A DNA stretch of 17,147 nt from Mycoemilia scoparia. Its lineage: Eukaryota; Kickxellomycota; Kickxellomycetes; Kickxellales; Kickxellaceae. The stretch covers positions 1 through 17,147 of the forward strand of contig JANBPU010000315.1 of the NCBI GenBank assembly GCA_027575805.1, written 5' to 3'. The translations under genes and the position numbers were made by a program. Positions 8,893-17,147 of the stretch are shown here, one piece after another; position 1 is the stretch's first letter; the number at the start of each line of letters is the position of its first letter. Below the pieces are notes generated by a model. The model ran no database searches and was not told where the DNA came from. It worked only from the letters and a program-made list of their open reading frames with translations.

Positions 8893-8970
8893 TAGGCAGA
8901 AATGGGTCTCCATATTTTGGCCTAATCATCGGCCATCTCGTATGTATTTTCTGAGAACCCATTTTTCCTA
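8893..8970. repeat. Foldback sequence with 18-bp imperfect inverted ends
   Basis: The left end (8893-8910) has TAGG, AAATGGGT and CTC in order. The right end (8953-8970), read on the other strand, has TAGG, AAATGGGTTCTC. They differ by small indels. Inside lies a second pair, GGCC-TAATCATC-GGCC. The total is 78 bp. It could form a cruciform or RNA hairpin, or be a small MITE unrelated to the main family. It lies 226 bp upstream of the PUS7 first ATG. Confidence 0.5.
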
Positions 8971-9195
8971 GGGACTTGTGAAATATGACCATTTGTTGAG
9001 ATGTGATGTGTATTTTTACCTCTAAAGATGCACAAAAAAAAAAGTTTTATCCCATACTTTTACTTCAAAAGCAAAGATTTTCTCGATCCAGATGACATGG
9101 AGATAGAAAAAACAAATACTTAGTAATACTCTTTTGTTTCTAATATAATACCAGCGTGTGGGGATTCTTCACTAATTACGTGGGTGCGTATATAC

Positions 9196-11403
9196 ATGCT
9201 ACCAGGGCGTCTGTTTAGTATACACAGAGCAAAACATTTCAACAGCCATATATTGCTGAATTCCATAAACTCATTTCGCCATTCTTTTATATATCATAAC
9301 AGTGCCGTTAGTACTTTAGTTGAACACACAAAACCAATCTTATTATCAGGATTGAATAGTGATACAAACACATTAACTATGGCGGATCAAGCAGCAGCAG
9401 TATTCCCGGAGCAGCCAGAAGCCAAAAGAATCAAACTAGAAAACACCAATAATAATAATAATAGCAATGATACTGATTCCAAAACTCGACTACAACACCC
9501 ACCAAAATCCAAAACAACTGAAAAGGTAGAGTATATCAAAGAAGCAGACGTGGGTGTCCTCGAATACGTAAACCCAACAAATACTCGATTCAGTGCCATT
9601 ATAAAACACCGCTATTCAGACTTTATAGTCAACGAAATCGACCCATCTGGTACCGTGATACATCTCCAATCTGCCGGAAAAATCGAAGATCCCCACCTCA
9701 TCGAAGTCTTTGAAAAAGACGATGAAGACCTAAACCTAACTGAGGACCAAAAAATGGAAAAAGCAATCAATCAACTTGAGTCAATCGTTGGATCCACCGA
9801 AGCCAAACGTATCGAGACATTAACAAAAGCCGATAGCAATACACCCGAAAAACAAATCACTCTCGAATGTGACCTAACAAAACCCCAACGCACCGAAATT
9901 TATGCCATATTTAAACGATATCTCAAAGACATTATGGACTGCGAAACAATAAACGGCAAATTGCAATTCACTCATGTTAGTTTTGGTGCCACCGGCGGTC
10001 AAAAGTCCCGCAGGGATCCTAGAAGAAAACGCAAGGATTGGGAACACGGTGGCGACTTTTTACATTTCACCGTCTACAAAGAAAACAAAGATACCATGGA
10101 AGTCCTTAACAAATTGGCAAAGGTGTTGAGGATGAAGACTGGGGCCTTTGGGTTTGCTGGAACTAAAGATAAACGTGGAGTAACCACCCAGAGATGCTCG
10201 GTTTTCAAGCTTGAGGCGACTAAGCTACAAAGCGCGGTACAAAAGCTTGGAAACTTGAGGATGGAATCTGCGACTCGTTTGGGCGATTACAGGTATGAAA
10301 AAGAAAGAATCAAGTTGGGCGATTTGTTGGGAAATAGGTTTACTATCGTCCTAAGATACGTTTCAGAATCAACCAGCCAGGAAGATATTGAAAAATCACT
10401 AAAGGGCTTGCAAAATGATGGGTTTATCAATTACTATGGTATGCAGCGGTTTGGCACCAGTACTGTAGCATCCCACGAAATTGGCATACAGGTGCTGAAA
10501 GCTAACTGGCAAGCAGTTGTCGATTTGATATTGGATCCTCGTGAAGGCGAAAAGGAAGATATCCTGGCTGCTGGCAAGAAATGGGTAGAAACTAAAGATC
10601 CCATCGAAACTTTGAAGCTTTTCCCTAAATATGGTGCGTTGGCGGAAAAGGCAGTTATAAACTTTTTCATCGAAGACAAGAAAATTACAAATTGTTGTAG
10701 TGCTTTTGGAAGGATTCCTAGAACTATGAGACTCATGTATGCGCATGCTTATCAGTCGCTTATTTGGAACTGGGCTGCGACTGAAAGAGTTCGTAGGTAT
10801 GGCGTATCGGGTGTTGTGCCTGGTGATTTGGTGGCCATTGATTCGTCTAAACAACCGAATTTTAGTAATGGGGAAGAAAACGATGGTGAGGAGGTGGAGA
10901 ATGATGATGAGGCTGATACACTTGGAACTGGTAAACACAAGTTTGAGGTTGAAGTAGTTACTCCAGAAACCGTATCAAAATACACTATAATGGATGTAGT
11001 CCTCCCATTACCCGGATGGTCCATCAAGCTGCCTGAAAATGATATTGGCAAAGTATATGCCGAGAAAATGGCCCTCGATGGAATTTCGATGAATACTTTC
11101 AAGAACCACAGCACCAAGGAATATAGATTGACTGGATCTTATCGCAAATTGCTGGCTAAGCCAGAAGATTTGGAATGGGAGTGGATGCGTTTTAATGACG
11201 GTACTTTGCCACTTGTTCAAACCGATTATGCCAAACTCAAGAATTTGCCGCTTCCTGAGTCTGTGCCTGATGGTAAGCATCTGGCTTTGCGTTTGTCATT
11301 TAATTTGGAGTCGAGCACTTATGCAACTATGCTGTTGCGTGAAATTTTGAGTTCGGAAACCGGGTCGGCTCATCAAGCAGCACTTAGCACCAACATTCAA
11401 TAG
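9196..11403 (+). CDS. PUS7: tRNA pseudouridine synthase Pus7 (TruD family)
   Basis: Isomerises uridine to pseudouridine in tRNAs (U13, and U35 of pre-tRNA-Tyr), U2 snRNA and mRNAs. The family is identified by motif GFAGTKDKRGVTTQR with catalytic Asp325, by FINYYGMQRFGT (about 410-421), and by HAYQSLIWNWAATER (about 517-531). A TRUD-type insert lies between the last two. A basic patch, RRDPRRKRKDW, lies near 272-282. Two starts are possible. The ATG at 9196 gives 735 residues but has a weak context (T at -3, C at +4). The in-frame ATG at 9379 has A at -3 and G at +4, opens MADQAAAVFPEQP and gives 674 residues, close to the 676 of yeast Pus7. The extra 61 residues are basic, Ser/His-rich and nearly free of acidic residues at first, like a mitochondrial presequence. 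Single exon; converges with COQ8. Confidence 0.95.
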   Translation: MLPGRLFSIHRAKHFNSHILLNSINSFRHSFIYHNSAVSTLVEHTKPILLSGLNSDTNTLTMADQAAAVFPEQPEAKRIKLENTNNNNNSNDTDSKTRLQHPPKSKTTEKVEYIKEADVGVLEYVNPTNTRFSAIIKHRYSDFIVNEIDPSGTVIHLQSAGKIEDPHLIEVFEKDDEDLNLTEDQKMEKAINQLESIVGSTEAKRIETLTKADSNTPEKQITLECDLTKPQRTEIYAIFKRYLKDIMDCETINGKLQFTHVSFGATGGQKSRRDPRRKRKDWEHGGDFLHFTVYKENKDTMEVLNKLAKVLRMKTGAFGFAGTKDKRGVTTQRCSVFKLEATKLQSAVQKLGNLRMESATRLGDYRYEKERIKLGDLLGNRFTIVLRYVSESTSQEDIEKSLKGLQNDGFINYYGMQRFGTSTVASHEIGIQVLKANWQAVVDLILDPREGEKEDILAAGKKWVETKDPIETLKLFPKYGALAEKAVINFFIEDKKITNCCSAFGRIPRTMRLMYAHAYQSLIWNWAATERVRRYGVSGVVPGDLVAIDSSKQPNFSNGEENDGEEVENDDEADTLGTGKHKFEVEVVTPETVSKYTIMDVVLPLPGWSIKLPENDIGKVYAEKMALDGISMNTFKNHSTKEYRLTGSYRKLLAKPEDLEWEWMRFNDGTLPLVQTDYAKLKNLPLPESVPDGKHLALRLSFNLESSTYATMLLREILSSETGSAHQAALSTNIQ

Positions 11404-11690
11404 AAACAGCCATTCTTATTTTTATTGTTATTTCCAACTGTTGTTTCAAACATTTATACTCTATCTATTTGTTTAATCAATCAGTCAAAACAAAGCAAAA
11501 GTAGAGGATATATATATATCATCCTTCTAATAGAAATATTTGGGTAGTTATTTTTAAAGGGTGGCCATCTACTAACAAACGGTGATCGCACATTTGGCTG
11601 AGATTGCCCCTTTAACTTTTGGCCACCAAAAGGTACCCTTCAAAAATTATGATCCATTTATTGAATCAATCAGTCAATATATCCATCTAT
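11404..11690. other. Convergent 3' spacer between PUS7 and COQ8
   Basis: 287 bp between two stop codons that face each other. It holds foldback copy C and both 3' untranslated regions. A TATATATATATC run near 11509-11520 may serve 3' end formation. The 14-mer AATCAATCAGTCAA occurs on both sides of copy C (11475-11488 and 11664-11677). Confidence 0.65.
11536..11661 (-). mobile_element. MITE-like foldback element, copy C
   Basis: About 125 bp. The left end carries TTATTTTTAAAGGGTGGCC. The right end, on the other strand, carries ATGGATCATAATTTTTGAAG. The interior CATTTGGCTGAGATTGCCCC matches copy A's CATTTGGCTGCAATTGCCCC, so it has the same orientation as A. The half containing TCCAGTTTTACTAGT in other copies has diverged here. 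It sits in the shared 3' region of PUS7 and COQ8, ending 30 bp after the COQ8 stop on the transcript. Confidence 0.7.
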
Positions 11691-13613
11691 CTAAAAATGT
11701 TTAGACAAATATTTGGCGAATATGACATAGCAATTAACCTTTGCGCCTAATTTGGCACACAACAAGTACGCTCCCGACAATTTTCTATGCAATGAATAAG
11801 TTTCTTCTGGAGGTGGTGTCAATCTGTGCTTCAACATAACCGGAATAGTTTCTCTAATTCTATGCGTAATAGTCTGGTTTGAGAAATCATACTCGCCCTC
11901 AAATCTAAAAGGTTCGCCCAAAATCATCACCGAATCTACGTGCGAATCTTTCATCAATCTGGTTTCATGCCCGGTCAAGTATCCAATTTCCAACGAAACC
12001 TTCTCACACAATTTTCGATCATTATGATACCCTGCGGATGCCAACAGTCTGCCATACATGTCCAAAAACTCTGGAGAAAATGTACGAGTAGCTCCAAAGT
12101 CTATCAGGCCGATCTTTTTGGTTTGATGGTCGTATAAGAAATTTGACCAATTGGGGTCGGTTTGCATGACGCCGAATTTGAATAATTCAAGCAGACATAG
12201 TTCCATTATTTTTGAACCGATCCAATTGCGAGTTTCTTGATCGTATTTTGTGGTTTTTGAGAGCGGAATTCCTGGAATGTATTCGGTAGTTAATACTTGT
12301 TTGGTTGAAAGCTCTGGAACCAGCTTGGGTATTCTAAATGCCTCAAACACCCCAACACTATTGCCTGGGTTTTTGTTTTCTGGAGAAAGCAGTTTGCCAA
12401 ACTTATCAAGCTGACTTCCTTCATATTCATAATCACATTCCAATTTCAAATCTTTTCGAGCTGATGCTATTGTGCTTTCTAAATACATGCCACGAGGTAG
12501 CAGTCTGCTCATAACTAATAGTGAACTCAAATTGTCGAGGTCGCTGTCAATTGATATGGCCGATCCGGGATATTGGACCTTAACTGCAACTCTTTCGAAA
12601 CCATACTTATCGGCAAGCCGTTTGGATAATTTGGCTTCGTGGACTTGGCCAATTGATGCGGCTGCAAATGGAATTTCGTTGAATTCTGAAAATTTACCAG
12701 CCTTCCAGTCCTTACTATTTCCATTACTACGGCCAAGTTCTTTGGCCATGACTTTGTTGAGGTGTTTGACTGGCATGTAATTGGCTGAATTCTGGACCCT
12801 TATTAGTACTTGTTCCAGTTCAGGTGATATTGCGTTACTGGTGTTATCCTGAATGCTCAGCATTTGGCCTAGTTTTAAGGCAGCACCACGCATCTTTGAT
12901 AACTTGTTGACTAGACGATCTATGTTTGATTTGTTTAGGAACAACGAAGATTGTGAATTGCTATTGCTGTTGCTGGTAGATGTGGCGGAGTTGGATTGAC
13001 CTATGGTTTTTATGGCTTCACCAAGTGCTCCTATTCCTAGGCCTGCTGCCAATATGCCATAATGATATAGTCTGCTAATACGTGTTGATGGCATTGTTGA
13101 TTCTCTCAGAATCTTCTTTTCTTCTTCCTCTGGTTCTTGGATAGTAAAATTTTCAGGTTGGGTAGATTCTTTCTCTTGATGCAACAACGTTGTTGCGGGT
13201 ATGGGCTTTGGGATATGGCCAAGTTTTCCTAACCGAAGCATTATTGGTACCAATCGAGGTTTAGAGTTTGGACTTTTTATTAATTTGTAGATTGATTGGT
13301 CCACTTTATTTGATCTATCAAAGTTGTCTTGCGTGCTTTGTGGTAAGTCATGTTTAGTTTCAATATGCTTTTCATTAGAAGTCTGGCGGGCATTGGTTTC
13401 GTTTTTGACATCAGCCTTGTTATGTTGAAAAGGATGTGATGTTGACTGTTGTGGAGGAGGATGAGGGTGACGAGGCCTTGCTATTGGCATTCTAAGCCCT
13501 AACACACTGCTCGTCTTGTAAAAATTATATCCATCTTTCTGAATTTGCTTTATCGCTTCCTTCGAAACCAATTTGATGGCACCTGCCAAAATATAAAGGT
13601 CTGTAACCGGCAT
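11691..13613 (-). CDS. COQ8: Mitochondrial ABC1/ADCK atypical kinase Coq8
   Basis: UbiB-family protein-kinase-like ATPase needed for coenzyme Q biosynthesis; in other organisms it supports the CoQ synthesis complex at the mitochondrial inner membrane. The protein is 640 residues. Family signatures are clear: the KxGQ motif in GAALKLGQMLSIQD (Lys247, Gln250), the alanine-rich loop FAAASIGQVHEAKL replacing the P-loop (about 316-329), VAVKVQYPG with Lys345, EYIPGIPLS, catalytic loop TDPNWSNFLY (Asp486, Asn491), and DFG at 505-507. A hydrophobic helix near 184-200 (YGILAAGLGIGALG) precedes the KxGQ domain, as in human COQ8A. Residues 1-30 also resemble the N-terminal helix of COQ8A more than a classic presequence. 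Residues 45-170 are low-complexity Pro, Gln, Asn and Lys sequence. Start ATG 13613 has G at -3. Single exon; converges with PUS7 and diverges from NOP9. Confidence 0.95.
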   Translation of the reverse strand: MPVTDLYILAGAIKLVSKEAIKQIQKDGYNFYKTSSVLGLRMPIARPRHPHPPPQQSTSHPFQHNKADVKNETNARQTSNEKHIETKHDLPQSTQDNFDRSNKVDQSIYKLIKSPNSKPRLVPIMLRLGKLGHIPKPIPATTLLHQEKESTQPENFTIQEPEEEEKKILRESTMPSTRISRLYHYGILAAGLGIGALGEAIKTIGQSNSATSTSNSNSNSQSSLFLNKSNIDRLVNKLSKMRGAALKLGQMLSIQDNTSNAISPELEQVLIRVQNSANYMPVKHLNKVMAKELGRSNGNSKDWKAGKFSEFNEIPFAAASIGQVHEAKLSKRLADKYGFERVAVKVQYPGSAISIDSDLDNLSSLLVMSRLLPRGMYLESTIASARKDLKLECDYEYEGSQLDKFGKLLSPENKNPGNSVGVFEAFRIPKLVPELSTKQVLTTEYIPGIPLSKTTKYDQETRNWIGSKIMELCLLELFKFGVMQTDPNWSNFLYDHQTKKIGLIDFGATRTFSPEFLDMYGRLLASAGYHNDRKLCEKVSLEIGYLTGHETRLMKDSHVDSVMILGEPFRFEGEYDFSNQTITHRIRETIPVMLKHRLTPPPEETYSLHRKLSGAYLLCAKLGAKVNCYVIFAKYLSKHF

Positions 13614-14228
13614 ATCCCTTCTATATCTCGCTTGTCCTTTCTATTTTCTGTTTCGTTGGTGCCTTGTTTGTAGATTTAACAGCGCATTATAATAATAGCA
13701 ATTTGTTTTATTGAATAATAAGTTTAGTAAGACAACGGAGTGAGTCCAAATAGCAAAAGTAGTGATGTATTTTGGATCCTTGTTGTCTCATTATCATTGA
13801 TCTGTGTCATCTTTCAATAATCAAATGTCACGTTCTTAACAAATGGGAACATACAAATACCCTCATAAATACCCTGCAAATCAGACCATAATCCATACAT
13901 TTTGCCTGGAGTATCAGTGATAATTGACTGGTATCCAAGGAATATACTGGTACCCCTTTAAAGGAGACTACTCTGCCAAATGTGTAGGTTCCACTTTAGA
14001 TTAAATTTAATCCTCAACCATGGATCAATCAGTCAAAGTTTACTAACATTTTCCGTATAGTGAAAACTTTCAACTACCAGAACAAGTAGACTTTTTGAAC
14101 CTACTTATACAACTTTTTAAAAAGGCATGCCTATAAAACATATACTTATTTTTAGTTATTAGGTGGTACATATACGTGTTTATAACGGTTTATTGCAAAT
14201 AAACAGAAAAAATTTGAGCCTATAAATA
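13614..14228. promoter_or_regulatory. Divergent intergenic region COQ8/NOP9
   Basis: 615 bp between two start codons that face away from each other, so it should contain both promoters. No well-defined TATA box can be assigned. Notable items are ACTGGTA occurring twice (around 13927 and 13948), a third ATCAATCAGTCAA motif (14024-14036), and a stretch at about 13945-14010 with weak similarity to the foldback family. No gene is seen. Confidence 0.5.
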
Positions 14229-16781
14229 ATGCCTACTGACAAACAGCGTAAGGGACGTCGCGGAAAGCGTGGGCGTGGAAAGAACCAAGATGATCAGCAA
14301 AAAGATATAGTCGCGACTGAGCAACAACAACAACAACAGCAAAAAGTTGAAGATGTAGGAGAAGATGATCTTGAAGCTGAGGATATGTTTATGGTCGACA
14401 CTGAAGGGCAGTCGCAACCAAAGAAGGATAAAAAATCCAAGAAATCATACAAAGAAAAAAAGCCCAAAGCTGCTGATATCAAACAAGAAGAGACAGCACT
14501 ACCACCACCACAAGCAACAGAAGAATTGAACGAGCAAGAATATCCTTACGAAGCAGAACAAGAAGGATATCAACCGCCCGAATTCAATGACAACTACTAT
14601 TACGGAGGCGATGGTGGATACCAAGAGGAAGGCGATGGAAGCCTTCACCCTGCATCTTACGGCATCTTAAACCCTGACCTACAAAGCTACATCAAAAACT
14701 GCGAAAACATGTTGGACGATCCACCCTTCGAAACAGCCGAAGATCTAGACGGATTCTTGGCCAATATGTACGAAGAAATTAAAGAAAAAGAAGTCATAGT
14801 GATGACTGACCACGAATGTTCAAGAATACTTGAAAAATTACTCAGGGTTTCAAGCGATTATCAAATCCGCCAAGTTATGTCTCGGATTAATGGAAAAGTA
14901 CCTGAGCTAATTATTCATCGATTTGCTTCGCATGTTTTGCAGACGCTTGCTACGTTGTGTGTAGCTGGTATTGATCGAGAATTGCGGGGCGAATATCTTG
15001 GCCAGGCTCCTCAGAATAACGATTCTAACGACAACGAAAATGGCGATGAAAAATTGCCTACTTATGAGGATATGGTGATTGGGATGACAAGGGAGCTTGA
15101 ACCTCATTGGTCGTTTATGATATCTGATCCATATGCTTCTCATGTCATTCAAGTTTTATTATTGCTGCTCGCCAATATGCCTCAACAGCTAACTAGTTCA
15201 ACTAATAATGGATCTAGTGGTGGCACCAAATCTTCGATTCGTAGTAAAAAGTCAATCAAGTATGCGCAAGATAATAACTCGCTGGTCCAGCAAGCCGCCC
15301 TCCTTGTTAGTGGAGGAAAGCGAAATGGCGATACTGTGTTGTTTAAAGTGCCAGATTCATTCAAGCCATTATTACTTGAAACCCTGACTACTATCAATGA
15401 CTCTTTGAACGATATCATTGCTCGTAGTTACATCAGCCATGCTTCTGCAAACTTGGTTTTGCAACAAATCCTTAAAATCCAAGCAAAAGAAAATGTTTTG
15501 GAAATTCCCGGTGGCTTGCTTGATAAGCTTCTGCGTGGTATTATTACCGAAGAAAATCCAGAAAAGGACAGCCGAAGGGATATGGCTAACGAACTCACAA
15601 TCAAGGATCCAGTTGGTTCTCACTTTATCCAAGTTGTACTCGAAACTTGCTCCTCCGGCACTTATCGAAAACTCTACAGCCTATATTTCAAGGACAAGAT
15701 TAAAAGCTTGGCATTCCATCCAAGTGCAAACTTTGTTGTACAGTCTCTCATGACCAATGTCAAGACCAAAGAACAGCTAAAAGGCATGTTACAAGACATA
15801 GCCCCATTGCTAAAAGATCTTATCATCAAGGGCCGTGCTGGTGTAGCCAGATCCTTGATGCTGGCATGTACCCGACTAAACGCATGTTACCAAGAAATGG
15901 TCGACGCAATCTGCCAAGCATTCGAAGTAGCGACTGATGTCGAAAAACGCAGAATCGTACCAGTAATCGCCTACCTAATTCTTTACAAAGACTACGACCC
16001 CATGAACACAAAGAATCTTCGACTAAACATCCAAGGTTCACTAATAATCCAGGACTGGGCTAAATTCCCTGAACCACAATCCGCTATTGTAGCTCAAGGT
16101 CTAATTGGCTTACCAATCTGGGTGTTATGTGAATGGGCCACAAATCCCGTAGGATCTCGTATAGTCGAAGCTATTCTAAAATCGCCAACAGTTCCATTGA
16201 AACTTAAGCGCAAGATTGTGTTGAATTTCATGACCCACTATGCCGAGATTGGATGTAACAAGTACGGTAGCCATATTGTTGATGCTTGTTGGAATGAGGC
16301 CGGCGATATTGTGTTGAAGGAGAAGATGATTAAGGAGTTTATTGAGAATGAGGCTAAATTCCAGGATTCGTTGTTTGGAAGGTTTATTTTGAGGAATTGT
16401 CGGTTGGAGAGTTATAAGAGAAGTCCAAAGGAGTGGTCGATTAGAGAGAAGGGGTATGAAAAGCGCAAAGAGATGTTTAAAGATATCCTTGAAGATGGCC
16501 TAGCAACATCTGGTGTTAATAATAAAGAGAAGCGGAAATCTGGTTGTGATGATCAAGATGGGGCAGAAGATGAAATTGACCAGGTGTTCAAAAAGGCCAA
16601 AACCAATAAATCTAAGGATAAAGACTCAAAAGACAAGAAAAAGAAAAAGAGTGTAAGTAATATAAATGAAGTTATCTGAATAGCTATTGTTATGCTGTTT
16701 ATGCTGAGATTTGTAATTATTGCCTTCTAATTTGCTACATTATTTTTGTTTTTTCTATAGAAAAGCAAAAAGGATAAATAA
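14229..16781 (+). CDS. NOP9: Nucleolar Pumilio-repeat protein Nop9 (join 14229-16652, 16761-16781)
   Basis: RNA-binding protein of the 90S/pre-40S pathway; in yeast Nop9 binds the ITS1 side of pre-18S rRNA and is required for small-subunit maturation. Residues 1-18 are an Arg/Gly/Lys-rich basic region (RKGRRGKRGRGK). A glutamine run, acidic and lysine-rich low-complexity sequence and a Tyr/Gly-rich segment follow. Pumilio-type repeats span about 180-730, visible as recurring helices such as DHECSRILEKLL, RFASHVLQTLA, DPYASHVIQVLL, DPVGSHFIQVVLE, HPSANFVVQSL, NPVGSRIVEAIL, KYGSHIVDACW and FGRFILRNCRLE. The C-terminus is lysine-rich and nuclear-signal-like. An intron at 16653-16760 (GTAAGT ... 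CTATAG, with TTCTAAT upstream) joins in frame to AAAAGCAAAAAGGATAAATAA, so the spliced protein has 814 residues ending KSKKDK. Unspliced reading stops at 16679 with 816 residues and a different tail. The start has A at -3. Confidence 0.94.
16653..16760 (+). other. Spliceosomal intron near the 3' end of NOP9
   Basis: 108 bp with canonical GTAAGT donor, a branch-like TTCTAAT about 35 bases before the end, a T-rich tract and TATAG acceptor. Splicing continues the lysine-rich tail in phase 0 for six codons and a TAA (16779-16781). This polarity of coding character on both sides is the main support. Confidence 0.82.
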
Positions 16782-17147
16782 TAATGACTCCTGTATTAGA
16801 GAATTGGTAATGATGACAATGCCATTTTAATCTACTGATATTTTCACCTTAATTGTGATACTCTAAAATGAATACCACTTATAATCAGAATATATGCAAG
16901 CTTAATGTTTAAGTGCATAGTAGACTTCCAGATATAATACTCTGTGGACTGACACTGCAACCCTGAATAACAACGAATCATAAATAACTAGGCCAAAAAC
17001 TAGGGGGATTTATAAAGGCTAACTGTTGTTATATCATCGTTGAAAAGTGTATTGAAACAAACTTTTCGTAAAAGGCCTTAAAAAATGCTTTATGCCAAAA
17101 TAAAACCAAAAAACAAATCGACCTGTGAGCTGATGAACTCGTGGTGG
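16782..17147. other. 3' flank of NOP9 to window end, no gene called
   Basis: 366 bp of AT-rich sequence after the NOP9 stop. It should contain the NOP9 3' untranslated region. Near the right edge, two minus-strand frames stay open for 18 to 37 codons up to the boundary (roughly 17037-17147). They could be the end of a convergent gene that enters from the right, but too little is present to decide. Confidence 0.5.

Larger units (their letters stand above)
6977..9195. other. 2.2-kb divergent intergenic region, no convincing gene
   Basis: This separates the subtilase (leftward) from PUS7 (rightward) and must hold both promoters. From about 7361 to 7437 the plus strand is almost purely A and G, so the subtilase's coding strand carries a C/T-rich tract about 400-460 bp upstream of its ATG; such tracts are common in fungal promoters. 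A small inverted repeat, AACAGTAAA/TTTACTGTT, lies at 7669-7695, and a longer foldback at 8893-8970. The stretch 8330-8480 is richer in G than its surroundings. Open frames of about 80-120 codons (near 7407-7652 and 7985-8350) lack recognisable motifs, and the second lacks a usable start. I call no gene here. Confidence 0.6.

Noticed and set aside
9184..9195. Start of PUS7 four codons before 9196
   Set aside because: The codon at 9184 is GTG; the first ATG is at 9196.
10399..10938. Long minus-strand open frame inside PUS7
   Set aside because: It overlaps conserved TruD-domain codons on the other strand, shows no family motif, and is a shadow of the real gene.
17037..17147. Possible last exon of a minus-strand gene entering from the right edge
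   Set aside because: Two competing frames are open for only 18 to 37 codons to the boundary and neither shows a motif; sequence beyond the window would be needed to decide.

Overview
This 17.1-kb window reads as nuclear DNA of a fungus. The supporting signs are short spliceosomal introns with GTAAGT-type donors and TAG acceptors, an intronless tRNA-Leu(AAG) with Pol III terminators, AT-rich intergenic DNA with dinucleotide microsatellites, and single-copy-type fungal housekeeping genes (PUS7, COQ8, NOP9) next to a secreted subtilase. An early-diverging fungal lineage would fit the AT-rich, repeat-strewn spacers, but the sequence alone does not fix the phylum.

Layout. At the left end a minus-strand gene with four exons (35-889) encodes a small predicted membrane protein; no long open frame reveals it, and it was assembled from splice sites. 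From 890 to about 4093 the DNA is gene-poor. It holds three copies of a ~120-bp foldback element of MITE type, and a large inverted repeat whose two ~212-bp arms each carry the same tRNA-Leu(AAG) gene, facing each other. A minus-strand gene for a secreted, PA-domain-containing subtilisin-like protease follows (4094-6976). After a 2.2-kb spacer with no convincing gene come PUS7 (+, 9196 or 9379 to 11403), COQ8 (-, 11691-13613) and NOP9 (+, 14229-16781, with one intron near its 3' end). PUS7 and COQ8 converge on a spacer carrying a fourth copy of the foldback element. COQ8 and NOP9 diverge from a 615-bp spacer.

Functionally, NOP9 (18S rRNA maturation), PUS7 (tRNA/snRNA/mRNA pseudouridylation) and the tRNA genes belong to RNA metabolism. 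COQ8 supports mitochondrial coenzyme Q synthesis. The protease is an exported enzyme. There is no operon-like logic; neighbours are independent eukaryotic transcription units.

No bacterial-style defence or biosynthetic cassette is visible. The points most worth following are the undescribed foldback element family, the near-identical inverted tRNA duplication, the hidden multi-exon membrane gene, and a mitochondrial-looking N-terminal extension on PUS7 that suggests two translation starts.
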